A stretch of 64,000 nt of DNA from Paroedura picta (Eukaryota > Chordata > Lepidosauria > Squamata > Gekkonidae): positions 83,330,213 to 83,394,212 of the forward strand of contig NC_135373.1 of assembly GCF_049243985.1 (NCBI RefSeq), written 5' to 3'. A model generated the notes under the pieces. It was not told where the DNA came from. It saw only the letters and a program-made list of their open reading frames with translations, and did not search any database. Positions 1 to 11,224 of this stretch are shown here, piece after piece. The position numbers and the translations under genes were made by a program. Each line of letters begins with the position of its first letter. The first letter of the stretch is position 1.

Positions 1-2467
1 AGTTTATATAACCTTACAAAAAGTCTTCATGTTGAGTAGCTTTTAATACTAATAATGCCGAGGACTGAATATATGAACACCTTGTCACAGAAATGTTTTT
101 TATAATTGTGAAAGCAAACATTCTATTATCCATTTTTAAAAATTCCCTTCCCCCAAAAATGGATTCAGAATACACCCCAAGTTTCCCCCCCAGGGCTTCC
201 TAAGAGTTTTAAAATATATATTTATACTTGAGTTTAATATTAGTTAAAACAACGTTACCCACGTTACTGTGACAAGACCAATTTAAAAGTTCAATAATTT
301 CAACTAAGCTTTCATAGGAAGCACAGAGAAAGAAAAAGGCTCATCCTACCCACATGCTCCTTTGCATCTACGGCACATGAGGTACATAAAGTCACTGAAC
401 TTCTTTAGAAATGCAGTGACTTATTGATGTGGTGAACAAATCTTCAGTTATGAAATGACAGCTGTGGGAAAAAGTCAGCTGGGAGGAAGTCAATCACCAG
501 TAACTGCCACACCTAATAAGTCATCTGTCATAATCAGGCATAAGCCTATATTGTGATAAACAAAAGGAGTTGAAAAGGCAGTTTACATAAAGTTACTTAA
601 AGGCTATGTAAGTTAATCACTTATGGCTTCTAAGTCCAAACATCTAAGTTATTAATTATATATTTTAACAGTAAAAAAAAATTTACCACAATGTGAAATA
701 ATTATTTACTATCTTTCCACCTAGCTTTACAGTCAAGTTAAGGATGCGAACCCACGCACTACTACTACACCGTCATACTTACTACAAGTTGAAAAGCTGT
801 GCAATGTTTTCGTTCATGTAAAGCAGCTATTTAAATTTTGTACATAAAGGAATCAAAGAGAATTGACTGTCACTTTCAACAAGTATAAAAATAGGAAATG
901 GTGAGGAGCAATATACAGGAATAGAAGCTTCAACTGTAATTCTAGGACACCTAAAAAGCATTTTCTGAACAGACAACAGATCGGTAAGTTACAATATAAC
1001 AGCCCAAACTACTCAACAATAACAGGTAAGAATCCCAAGATTCTCCCTTGTATTCTATAAACAAAACTGAAACTAGAACACAATACAAGAACCACACCCT
1101 GATCAAGAAGCAAAGGAATGGTAAGATGACTGTAAGTCAGTGGTCCCCAACCTGCGGGCCGCGGCCCGGTGCCGGGCCGCAAAGGCCATGGCGCCGGGCC
1201 GCGGCTCCCTCTCCCCGCCCCCCCCCCGCAGTAAAAAACTTCCCAGGCCGCAAGCTTGCGGCCCGGGAAGCTACTTACTGCGGGAGGGCGGGGAGAAGGA
1301 ATCAGGGCCGGGCCGCGCTCGTGCAGGCCGCGCCGGTGCGGCCCGATCCGCGGGCGCGGCCCGCGGGTGCGGCCAGCGGGCGCGGCCGGGCGCGGCTCGA
1401 GGGTGCGGCCGGCGGGCGCGGCCGGGCGCGGCTCGCGGGTGCGGCCGGCGGGCGCGGCTCGAGGGTGCGGCCCGCGGGCGTGGCCCGAAGCGTGGGCGTG
1501 GCCCGCGCGGGCGCGGTCCTTGCGGGCAGGGCCCGATGCCCTGCCGGTCCCCAGCCTAAAAAAGGTTGGGGACCACTGCTGTAAGTTACATTTCCTCAAC
1601 AATTTACTTGCTGATATAGTAAATATACTCAAGATATAAACTGCTATACAAACTTCCAAAAATTGGAACATTCCTTGAACCACACAGGCTATCCCAAATC
1701 TAGTTCATGGTAAAAGTAACCAATACAAAATTACTATGATCAAATTATTCCAGTGTAGAAATTATTCCAGATTTTACAAAAACAAGTCACCATAGCAAGG
1801 AATTGTGATTGTGCATTACAATTTGATCCACTTGTACAAAAAGTAAGTTACTACTGGGTTATTAGTAAGTGTATTTGACACTGCAACCCGTTTAATATAA
1901 TAAATAAATAAATAAAATTGTCACCACAGACACATACATGGATGTTGTAACGTGACTAACAAATGCTCATGACCAAACTGCGATGTGTCTATTTGAGGAG
2001 ACTGCCACTACCAGTTACGAGAACACAACTATACAGCCATCTTTTTGTTCAAATGTGTGAAGTTTTGCAGCCAATGTGCTTCATACACATCTAACATCCT
2101 GTTCTTTCCCAAAACGCCAAATTTCAAGCATGCCTAATTAAAATGCCCTTCCAAACAACAGCTGTTAGGAAAACACATCTACAGCTTCCTCTGGAAAACA
2201 CACCAAACTCACATTAGTTTTTTACAACTCTGCACTCAGAGCCCCACCCTTGATAAAAAAAAGGAAAAGAAAAAAGGCTGCAACTTTTTTCTCCCTTTAT
2301 GCTGCGGTCGAAGCAACGCCCCCCGCCCCGCTCCGAGGGAAGCAAACGACAGGGCGACTGGCCAATTGATTCTACACGGACCAGGCAGGCAGGCAGGCAG
2401 GCCGGGCCCGCCACCCCCTTCCTTTCCCTCCGAGGGCAAGGTGCCGCAGCCCTAGGCCAGGCCTCAC
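1..2467 (-). other. ZFC3H1 intron 1 (partial)
   Basis: AT-rich DNA downstream of the first exon donor, read on the minus strand. No further ZFC3H1 exon is visible. It contains one hAT miniature transposon (1138-1578) and a short (AAAT)n run near 1897-1915. The remaining sequence shows no feature I can support. Confidence 0.6.
1138..1578. mobile_element. hAT-type miniature transposon with GC-rich tandem core
   Basis: The terminal inverted repeats CAGTGGTCCCCAACC (1138-1152) and its complement (1564-1578) are perfect over 15 bp. They are flanked by an exact 8-bp target duplication CTGTAAGT (1130-1137 and 1579-1586), which is diagnostic of hAT transposition. The 441-bp element has no transposase. 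Its interior is extremely CpG-rich and carries an irregular 15-20 bp tandem motif of the GGGTGCGGCCGGCGGG type between about 1340 and 1490. Long open frames across it on both strands are by-products of base composition. Confidence 0.93.
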
Positions 2468-3054
2468 GTGGCAAGGATACATTTCCGCGGCGAGGCCTCC
2501 CGCCAGCCCTGGTTGCTGCTGTAGCCGCCGCTCCCACCCCCGCCTCCCGGGGGCCGCCCGGGGGGGTTGCCTCCCCGGCTCCTGCCCCAGCGGCCCCCGC
2601 CCCGGTAAGGCCTGCCGCGGAAGCGAAACCGGTCCAGCGCGTTGTGGCTGCGCTCCCAGAACGACAGCCGCGGGCCGGAGTCGGGCGGCAGGCGCGAGCA
2701 GGCAGAGGAGGGAGGCGGCGGCGGCGGCGGGTGCGACCGGAACGCCTCCTTCAGCCGGTATCCGCCGCCGTGGCTGTGCAAGTGCCCGAGCTCCGGCGGC
2801 GGCTGGTGCCGCAAATGGGGGAAGCGGCGGGACAAGACGAGGGGAAGGCTGCTGCGGAGGTCGGGCGGAGGCCTACGCCTGGCGTAGGGGCCCTTTGGGC
2901 CAGCGCCGCGGTTGCTGGGCTCGGGAGGCCCCTCGGCATTGTCGTCGTCGCTGATCTCTCCGTCCTCCAGCTCGCCTTCCTCTTTCGGGGAGAGGCCGCT
3001 CGAGGCTGGTGGTGCCGCCGCCGCCGCCTTCTCTTCAGCCTCAGCAGCCGCCAT
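2468..3054 (-). CDS. ZFC3H1: ZFC3H1 first coding exon (nuclear exosome adaptor), partial gene
   Basis: This is the N-terminus of the zinc finger C3H1 domain protein. In vertebrates it pairs with the helicase MTR4 in the PAXT connection, which sends polyadenylated nuclear RNAs to the exosome. Seen here: an acidic block EEGELEDGEISDDDN at residues 25-39, a basic/proline stretch, then FWERSHNALDRFRFRG followed by Gly/Arg-rich repeats. All are hallmarks of the family N-terminus. I chose the ATG at 3054 because it sits just before this block. The same frame stays open to 3270, but that extension crosses promoter motifs and is probably not translated. The 3' end is a splice donor, either GTGAGG (exon end 2468) or GTATCC (exon end 2481); I cannot decide between them. 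Later exons, including the zinc finger, lie beyond position 1. Poly-Ala and poly-Pro runs near residues 10-16 and 125-131 differ from human and are probably length-variable. Confidence 0.93.
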
Positions 3055-3330
3055 CGGAGTCAGCCGGCGCCAACAGAAAGCAGAGGAAGAGGCTCGGGCC
3101 GATCCGCCCACGGACTCTCTGCTCCGCTTCCAGTCTTTTCCCGGAACAGCGCGGCCGGTCGGACAGACCCTAAACTTGTACGCGTACAACACCCTTTCCC
3201 CTTCAGTGACAGGAACTCTCGCGAGATTCCCCCCACTTCCTCTCCGAGAAGGACCGTGAGGGGGGAACAAACATCACAAAAGGGGCGAACTGCATGACGG
3301 GAATTGTAGTCCCCCGCTGCCTGGCAACCG
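3055..3330 (-). promoter_or_regulatory. ZFC3H1 CpG-island promoter with TCTCGCGAGA and ACTACAATTCCC elements
   Basis: CpG-rich DNA just upstream of the ZFC3H1 start. It holds a perfect palindrome TCTCGCGAGA at 3217-3226, the core promoter element bound by BANP and often found at TATA-less housekeeping promoters. It also holds an ACTACAATTCCC-type site, read on the minus strand, at about 3291-3313 and followed by a GCATG-like half. That arrangement is the ZNF143/THAP11 site. The two sites lie within 100 bp, suggesting initiation around 3060-3210. No TATA box is visible. Confidence 0.7.
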
Positions 3331-3749
3331 TGCAGACTGGCTGAGGAAAGTGGTTTCTGCTTCAAGCAACAGGCAGGGGGGAATAACGGTGCCTTAACGG
3401 AATCGGTGCTCCTGCCTGACGGAAAAGTAGCCATTTCAGTGAAGCTTGAGTCGAGAGGCAGGCAGAATCGACACCAAATGTGTCACGGGTGGGTGTCTAT
3501 AAAGCAGTGTTTGGAAATTCCAGAAATGTTTATGATTCTTCAGGGAAGGGCCAAACTGTAAAATGTAAAAAGTTTATGGGTCGAGAATAATATGGAGTGA
3601 GGAACTTCATCCTTCTGGGGAAGAAACAACTGTGTAATTAAAACTGGGCAAAACCAAATTTGCGTCCAGTGGCTCCTTCAACAAAATTTTATTCAGACAC
3701 AACGAGGAAGTGTGAATTTAGGAAAGCTGATGCTTTGAATTAAACATTT

Positions 3750-3835
3750 CTTGGTCTTAAAAGTGCCACTGGACTCAAACTTCATTCTGCTGCTTCTGGC
3801 CAACACATCTACCCAACCTGAATACAACTGGGTAA
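3750..3835 (+). repeat. Penelope-like retroelement tail (family P1), 5'-truncated
   Basis: This carries the conserved tail of family P1: a TGGTCTTAAAAGTGCCACTG segment, then TTCTGCTGCTTC, then a CTACCCA..CTGAAT end. It matches the tails of the copies at 16930, 30180 and 62640 but lacks the upstream ribozyme-like portion. Confidence 0.55.
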
Positions 3836-4133
3836 CTACAGGATCAGAGTGCTCATGAAACAGCATCATATGTGCTCCTTAGCTCTCCTGTGATTCAAGG
3901 AATATCCAGCAACATAAGATTAGGATTCTTGTTCCGTAAAATTGGATTATCTGGTCTTCTCCACAGCATCCATCACACACCTGCTTTAAAAATAATCTCT
4001 GTGTGCCTGACTGGACTTCTCTTAATGTTTTTAATTCTTTTAAACTGTGAAGCTGTAGCTTTGGTTTTCTTAAAACAAAGAGAGGGTGGGGAATGATCCA
4101 CAGTTATAATACTCGTTCTTAGCATTGGATACT

Positions 4134-4265
4134 GCAGCTCCCCTTCACTAGCAGTCTTCAAGCAGCAACTAGACAGATACTTATGAATGCTTTAGGCAGA
4201 TCCTGCATTGAGCAGAGGGTTGGACTAAATGGCTTATATAGCCCCTTCCAACTCATTCTAGAATT
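4134..4265 (+). mobile_element. CR1 LINE 3' end
   Basis: A short 5'-truncated CR1 copy. It has the family's 3' untranslated pattern: CTCCCCTTCACTAGCAGTC, a later GGTTGGACTAAATGG, and CCCCTTCCAACTC close to an ATTCTAGAATTCTA terminal repeat. No coding sequence remains. Confidence 0.8.
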
Positions 4266-5137
4266 CTAAATACAAGACATTCAAAATACCCTCTGAACTA
4301 ACACTGTTCATTTACTAGATGATAGTAAAATGTATGCTGTTGGAAATTACTAGTTGTCATAAATAAAAGCCTATTTATATTTCATTTAGGCTTACTGTTG
4401 GCTATCTGATTAGCCATACAAAATCTGGTCTGCTGACAGGTCAAATAATGATTAAACGATATGGATGGTTAACCCTTGGACAATATATATTGTCCTTTTT
4501 GTGCTCATGCTAAAACATTCCATATTAGACCAGACTTAGCTTTTATTAATGGTTTCCCCACACATGCTACATGTCAAGCATGCAGTGGAACAATAAGCAC
4601 AGGTTTACCCTAAGAATAGTGTATAACATATATAGATTGCAAATCATGTGCACTCCACATCAAGGAGAACGAGAAACTTGCCCCTTTTTCAATGAATGCT
4701 GGAAACTAGTACCTCATGGAAACAGATCATACTGCTATGGTCATTTACCAATCCCTGCTTTAAATTGAAGGAGAAGCAGCCATTGAGAATTAAAGAAAGG
4801 AAAAAATAGCAATGATGTATGAACGGGATGAGCAAAAATGCACACCTTGCCCATGTGCATAATCCAAAAGTATTCTGACGAATCATTCCAAAAGATTGTA
4901 TCAACTCAGGCTTGGAAAAGATTCCAGCAAAATGGTAGAAAACACAGAAGCATGGCATACAGATACTCCTGAAATAAAGACAAGGCAAAATACTTGTGTG
5001 TAAACAGCTAAAGTACTGAGGATTCAGATTTCTGAAATCTGAAATCTGAAGCTAAAGTACTGGTAATTTTTACTTTCCTGAGTTCCCTGAAGTTGTTTTT
5101 GTACTTATTCTAAAGAATTTTTTTCACTCTTCTGTGG

Positions 5138-5220
5138 AGAGGCGTGCACATACAGTAGAGAAATATTCCTTTTAAAAAAGAGGCGTGCACATACAGTAGA
5201 GAAATATTCCTTTTTAAAAA
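5138..5220. repeat. 41-bp direct tandem duplication
   Basis: A 41-bp unit beginning AGAGGCGTGCACATAC occurs at 5138-5178 and again at 5179-5219. The two copies are almost identical and differ only around the A/T run at the junction, so the duplication is recent. Confidence 0.85.
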
Positions 5221-5294
5221 GTAAAATCCATTTGAATAAACATACAAAAAAGGGACATGGATAATTTAAATTATACAACATACAATGGGATCTT

Positions 5295-5505
5295 GTTTAT
5301 TTATTTCTCTTTAATAGGGATCTAAGGCTGCTTAAAATATTATTCTCCCCTTCCTCCATTTTATCCTCACAACCATCCTATGGGGTAGGATCAAGCAGAG
5401 AAGGATTTACCAACCCAAGGTCACCCACTGATCTACAGCAGAAGGCAGAAGTTCTCCCAACACTCCAACCACAATACCACTTTGTAACCATTACACTAGA
5501 CACAT
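5295..5505 (-). mobile_element. tRNA-derived SINE with L2-like tail (diverged, minus)
   Basis: Read on the minus strand it shows the order seen in intact copies elsewhere: a head with TAACCATTACA complementing the tRNA-like A box, then AAGGTCACCCA, then CATCCTATGGGG, then the tail. It is older and more diverged than the copies at 29660 or 30551. Confidence 0.6.
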
Positions 5506-7699
5506 TAACCATTTCACCCACCCATCAAACATCTACATGTAAAAGTGTATGGGGGAACCCTGGAAGTTGTTGACAAAGTGCTGCACAGTTTGTGGAGGAT
5601 AGGTAGAATTAACATCTGCAGGCCAATGACTAGGGACAGAACAGCAACTTCTACATCTTTTATAGCCAAAGTTGAAATTATTTCTGAGTAAACATATAGA
5701 ATCAGATGCACAGGAACAAATAGCAGTGTGATATTGCTTGGTTCATTTTGTTCTTTCAGTGCTCATCAAAGGCACTGGGTGGATCTCTTCACATGAGAAA
5801 ACATATACCAGTTATAGATACAATTTTAATGTGAGGCCTGTAGGCTAGGGTGCTCCCTTTCTTACTTTCCTCAGTTATATTCAGTCTCACAACAAAATGA
5901 GTCACAAAAGAATGTTGGTCTTGCTTGAGATAATGTAACTGAAACTTGTTTATTTTGGATGAGAAGCAAATATAAGATATTCCATTTCAATATTCTTGAA
6001 GGAACTGTGAAGAAAAACTTAGTAAGCCACTTTTGACATTTTCTCAGGTCTTCAGTCAGAGATTTAACTTCTTTTCCTTGCAACTACCACCTCAGGAATA
6101 TTTTCAAACCTGCACAACAGTTCTCCAGAACAGGTAAGGGATTTTGATTATGCTTTTAGTGAAATCCATTTTTACTGTTCCATTATATTGGTTTTCTCAC
6201 AGTTTAGATTTTCTACAGTTGAAACAAATACTTACTGACTTCATTTAGAGCCCATCTTTCACTCTGACATTCAAGGTGGATTATAAAATTTAAACAGATA
6301 AAATAGCCAGTAACTATGCACTAGGACTAGGGTGAAAGATATTAGTAAAATGCTGTGGAATTCAATGCTACTATTTTTCTGCAGAATAATCTTTCTAAAA
6401 TAAAATATAAACACAAATAACTACTTGCTTTTTAAAGTATAACAAATACAATTAATATGCTTAACATATATTTAATTTAAAAACATGTATGGTTGGTCAA
6501 AAGTAAATACCACTGAGTTCAGGGGGCTACTCTCCAAATAAATGTGCATAGAACATAAATCCAAGAATGACAGAATTTCATGTTACCTGATTTAAGTCAC
6601 CTTCAGCCACAAAATCCAGCAGCTTCCAGTGATTTTAATTTCTTTTAACTTCCTAATTAGTCCTACTGATTTCAATGAGACTTACCTCCAAGTGAGTATA
6701 CTTATAGCTAGCCTGAATCAGATTTAGATTAAATGAATGCAAGGTCAGTATAATAATGAATCATAAAAAAGTAGTTGGATATGTTGCTATCCAGTGAGGA
6801 TAGACGGTATAATGCAGTGGCCTTATGGGCAAGCAACTGTCAAAATCCAGTCCCTTGACTGGATCTCTCTGGCTTCATTGTTTGCTGACTAACTGTGCCT
6901 TAATTATCCAGCTGGGAAACTGATATATGCTTTGTTTCAGACTGGCTTTGAGCTGGGCCTACTACTAAATGATACATGACTTTCAAGTTTTTCCTTTTTC
7001 CGCCAGAGGCATGTCTTTTTATCTGATGGATTATGTAATGTTGCAGAACTGGAATTACTGCTGCCAGACTGCTGTGGGGAAGGAAGGGATGGCTGTTGTT
7101 AGCCACTTTGAGACTCCTTAGCATAGAGAATAGCAGGGTATAAAATTATAGCGATGTCTTCACAGTATGTTGTGACTTGCCCAAGAGTTCCAGTTTATGT
7201 TGCCTTGCTTTGATCTTCTGATGGACCGGACATTTTGTCCCCTGTACAGTACTGGTATGGCACCAAAACCATAAACCCAGCCATATAGGAAGACAGAAAA
7301 CATAGACACAAAGCTGTCCTTAGTGGTGCTTGGAGTCATCCTTGGCGATATCAACACATTGTTCTGGACAGATCTGTATTGTTTGGTTCTCACTACTGAC
7401 AAACCACGTATGTCCTGGTTCCTGTATCTGAGATAGACATACAATTTATCTGATTCAGGTGGGCAATCTCCTACCAGCTTGGGCCCTCATCCCCTACAAC
7501 TGTATGGTTGCCAACTCTACATTGGGAAATGCCTAAAGATTTGGGGGTAGAACCTGAGGGTAGTGATCCTAGCAGGCTACAATGCCATAGCGTCTACCCT
7601 CCAAAGCAGCCATATTTTCCAGGAGAACTGATTTCCATAGTCTGGAAATCACTTGCAATTCTAGGAGACCTCCACACCCACCTGGAGGAAGAACAGGAG

Positions 7700-7883
7700 T
7701 TTGTTTTTATACCCTACTATTATCTACACTAAGGAGTCTCAAAGTAGTTTACAATTGCCTTCCCTTCCTTCCCCACAACAGGCATCTTGTGTGGTAGGCG
7801 GGGCTGTGAGGATTCTGAGAGAACTGTGATTGGCCCAAGGTTACCCATCAGCCTTCATGTGAAACAGTGGGGAATAAAACCCA
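7700..7883 (-). mobile_element. tRNA-derived SINE, 3' part, split by a miniature transposon
   Basis: Minus-strand SINE tail and body: AGGAGTCTCAAAGTAG, TTCCCCACAACAGGC, GATTGGCCCAAGG. Its head resumes after the 7884-8772 insertion, at 8773-8806, with CCACTTTTAACCACTATAC. The SINE therefore predates the insertion. Confidence 0.75.
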
Positions 7884-8772
7884 GGGGCTTTTTGCACGGC
7901 TTCAAAATCGCACAATGGTTGCCAATTGGAAACGCTATTGATTTGCCATAACGCACGACGTCGTAGACAATCTGCAACACTCCTGAAACCGATCAGCAAA
8001 AAGCGCTTCGTTGTAGCGCTTTCAGGGGAATCCCAAAAAGTGGATTCACCCTCCGGAAAGCGCTACACTCTTGCAAACAATCTGCAACATTAGCGATAAA
8101 GACCTGTGCGTTAACATTGTTGCGGTTTCTTCAAAGTCCCTCCTCCTGAGCCTGTCCTCCAAACTTCCGGCGAAGCGATCGCCATTTTTTTTTCTCCGAG
8201 CGAGCGGGGATAAACGCACCAGCGAGCCTCTTTCTGTTTAGAGGCTTCCCTGGCTTCAGTCCTTCACCTTTAGTCACTAAGCACAAACCACATAAAAGCC
8301 CGTTTGCTGAAATAAAGTCCCTTTATTTTTTACACATTAATTCAGCCAAAAATCGGGCCCGTGAGAGGGGTGGGGGATTTTTTTTTATCACTCGAGGCAG
8401 CGTGGCAACGATCATACGATCAAACGACAGCTCACATTAGGCAGCTGGATGGGTCTCTCCATTGCAACGAATCTACACAGATTCGTTACAATGGGTCTGT
8501 TTTTTTTTTTTTTTAAACCTTTCTTAAAGGGAAAGGGGCTGTTTGGGAGCATGCTAACGGCTGCCCATTGGCTGCTTGACGGCCAGGGGCGGGACGAGCT
8601 TGGAAATAGCGCTTCCTTTTCTGCCAAGACCGGAAGCTGTGGGAAACGCTACAAAACGCAACTGGATTCCACTACAAAGGCAGGTATGCATAACGACGAA
8701 TTCCACTATTTTAAATGGCGATTTTTCGTTCAGTGACCAATTTGCAACAAAGATCCCGGTGCGTAAAGCCCC
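7884..8772. mobile_element. GC-rich miniature DNA transposon, family A (single-unit copy)
   Basis: An 889-bp element whose ends read GGGGCTTTTTGCACGG and, inverted, GGGGCTTTACGCACCGG. It has no transposase. The interior is CpG-rich with repeated TCTGCAACA and AGCGCT motifs, unlike the AT-rich surroundings. It sits inside a SINE. The target duplication is short and ambiguous because of flanking C/G runs, so I do not assign a superfamily. A second copy lies at 17491-18689. Confidence 0.8.
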
Positions 8773-8806
8773 CCAGTCTACCACTTTTAACCACTATACT
8801 ATGTTG
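8773..8806 (-). mobile_element. tRNA-derived SINE head, continuation of the split copy
   Basis: Holds the complement of the SINE's pol III A-box region, TTAACCACTATAC, directly after the miniature transposon. It completes the SINE that begins at 7700. Confidence 0.7.
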
Positions 8807-8814
8807 TTATTGTT

Positions 8815-9235
8815 AGGTGCGAAGTCATGTCCGACCCATCATGAACCCATGGACAATGATCCTCCAGGCATTCCTGTCCTCTACCATTCCTCATAGTCCA
8901 TTAAAGTTTTCACCAACTGCTTCAAGTGACTCTATCCAGCCACCTCATTCTCTCAAAAGCCTCAATTTTTTGACGCTCGGCCTTTCTTATGGTCCAACTT
9001 TCACAGCCATACATTGCAACTGGGAAGACCATAGCCTTGACTAGATGCACTTTTGTTGGCAGGGTGATGTCTCTGCTTTTTAGGATGCTGTCTAGATTTG
9101 CCATAGCTTTCCTCCCTAGTAACAAGTGTCTTTTAATTTCTTTGCTGTAGTCCCCATCTGCAGTGATCTTGGAGCCCAGGAAGATAAAATCTGTCACTAC
9201 CTCCATTTCTTCCCCATCTATTTGCCAGGATCAGC
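8815..9235 (-). mobile_element. BovB (RTE) LINE 3' fragment with internal deletion
   Basis: The minus strand encodes the end of the BovB reverse transcriptase, with recognisable FIFLGSKITADGD, RDITLPTKVHLVKAMVFP and YGCESWTIRKAE. It ends in the BovB 3' tail (GGTCGGACATGACTTCGC-like) near 8815. Compared with the copies at 9625 and 46200, about 250 bp between the GAGGCTTTTGA and GAGAATGAGGTGG segments is missing. It is a dead 5'-truncated copy. Confidence 0.88.
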
Positions 9236-9624
9236 TGATATACTTCCCCAAAAATGAGTTTTGAATAAAGTTGACAATCTGATCAATCCAAATTGAAAGG
9301 CAATAGATTGATCAGTTGAACTTAAATTCCCCAGCCATAATAAAGAGCAATATCAGCACTGTTGCATATTTTTTTTCTTTGCTAGTCAACCAAGGAAGCC
9401 CATCTTCAAATCCTCATCCAGACATAATATTAGGAAGGTGATCCTGAGCATGCCATCCTCTTTCATCACAGTTATTGTGAGAACACAATGGTGATATGTA
9501 TCTTAACCACTGTTAGATTTTGTGATCTCCTTCCTGCTGAATTCCATTGAGACTCCCATCCCCAAATTTGTTCCCTGGTCAACTAACCTTTTGGAATGGC
9601 AGAAATGGCAAAGAAGTCTGCAGT

Positions 9625-10055
9625 GGAGAGAACAAGAAAAAGTGAAAGTTGGACCATAAGGAAGGCCAAGCGTCAAAGAATTGAGGCTTTTGAACTCTGG
9701 TGCTGGAGAAGACTCTTGCGAGTCCCTTGAACTGCAAGGTGAACAAACCGGTCAGTCCTAGAGGAGATCAGCCCTGACTGCTCCTTAGAAGGCCAGATCC
9801 TGAAGATAAAACTCAAATACTTTTGGCCACCTCATGAGAAGGAAGGACTCCCTGGAGAAGAGCCTAATGCTGGGAGCGATTGAGGACAAAAGAAGAAGGG
9901 GACGACAGAGAATGAGGTGACTGGATGGAGTCACTGAAGCAGTAGGTGCGAACTTAAATGGACTCCGGGGAATGGTAGAGGACAGGAAGGCCTGGAGGAT
10001 CATTGTCCATGGGGTTGCGATGGGTCGGACAGGACTTCGCACCTAACAACAACAA
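9625..10055 (+). mobile_element. BovB (RTE) LINE 3' end
   Basis: 5'-truncated BovB copy in plus orientation. It has the C-terminal reverse transcriptase coding remnant (GAACTCTGGTGCTGGAGAAG onward), then the 3' tail ending GGACTTCGCACCTAACAAC with a short (AAC)n. It faces away from the minus-strand BovB copy 390 bp upstream. Confidence 0.88.
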
Positions 10056-10349
10056 CATCAGCCGAGTTTAGTGGGAATTGCATCTACTTGAATGTCCTCA
10101 TGAGTGCAACCCTTAACTGGGTCAATTCCATCTAAAAGTGGGTAATAATAATAATAACAACAACAATACTGTAAATATTCTGTTTGTCTCTTTTTGAAAT
10201 TAAAATGACTGCTAGTTAATAAGTTTCTCTGGCACCCTCAGAAATGTTTGCTTTGCATGTTTCTGAGATCAGATTTTACAGCCTGCCAAATTACAAACTC
10301 ATTTTAAACCACTGGGATTTAGAGTGCCGTAGCATAAAGAACAAATTTA

Positions 10350-10432
10350 GAGTCCTGTGACACCTTTAGGACCAACACTTTTTAATTCAAGGTATGAGCT
10401 TTTATGTGCATGCACGCTTTTTCAGATAAACA
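10350..10432 (-). repeat. Penelope-like retroelement tail (family P1) with degenerate hammerhead-like core
   Basis: Minus strand reads CTGAAAAAGCGTGCATGCAC, then AAAAGCTCATACC, then the family tail ending near 10350. It aligns with the better preserved copy at 16930. The catalytic-core-like positions are partly lost. Confidence 0.5.
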
Positions 10433-10436
10433 TTAT

Positions 10437-10702
10437 ATAGCTTGGTGTAGTGGTTAGGAGTGCAGACTTCTAATCTGGCAAGCCCGGTTTTATTCTGCAT
10501 TCCCCCACATGCAGCCAGCTGGGTGACCTTGGGCTTGCCACGGCACTGAAAAAACTGCTCTGACCAGTGATATCAGGGCTCTCTCACCCTCACCTACCAT
10601 CATAGGGAGTCTGTTGTGGGGAAAGCAACGGGAAGGTGATTGTAAGTGGCTTTGAAACTCCTTCTGGTAGAGAAAAGCAGCATATAAGAACTAGCTCTTC
10701 TA
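10437..10702 (+). mobile_element. tRNA-derived SINE with L2-like tail
   Basis: The head TGTAGTGGTTAGGAGTGC matches a tRNA pol III A box, and a B-box-like GCCCGGTTTTATTC follows. Then come CAGCTGGGTGACCTTGGGC and the tail GGCTTTGAAACTCCTTCTGG..AGCATATAAGAACTAG. This is the CORE/MIR-type layout. Confidence 0.88.
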
Positions 10703-11224
10703 AATTTGTTCTGCTGCTTCAGATCAACATGGCTACCCACTTGAATTTATATTCATAGGATAAAGAAGTTGCAGAGAAATTGCAGAGGGATCACAAAATA
10801 TCCTGTTGCAGTTTTATGCTTTGTTATTTGGGAGCGCTGGCTTATAACCGTTAGTTGTACTACAGTGATTCCTTGCATATTGAAATTTCCCATGCTGTTT
10901 AGTCTAGAAAACTGTTTTACTAGATAGTAATGGCCTTGGACTTGATTCAGAGCTAGGTTCAATCAATCAAAAGTTGCTTTACACAGTTTCAGTGAAGCCA
11001 CTCTGATATTTTTCAGCAGAGGATCTGAACTAATCTGCTTCAAGGCTTATCTCTGGAAATGGTTTCAAAAGTAATGTTAGGAATGCCTTTTAGTAGAGTG
11101 TATCAATTCTGAATGTTGCTAACGTAACAGGAGAGAGAGCCTACTTAAATTTAAACTTACATTCTAGCAACTAGAAACAAGCCAGTGGGGCTGTTTCAGT
11201 TAGTTTACAATGAAACAATGAAAG

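Noticed and set aside
1009-1683. Long open frames on both strands rich in Arg, Gly, Ala and Pro
   Set aside because: They coincide with the GC-rich interior of a hAT miniature element; composition explains the lack of stops.
3055-3270. 72-residue in-frame N-terminal extension of ZFC3H1
   Set aside because: It runs through the TCTCGCGAGA promoter element and has no resemblance to the family; translation most likely starts at 3054.
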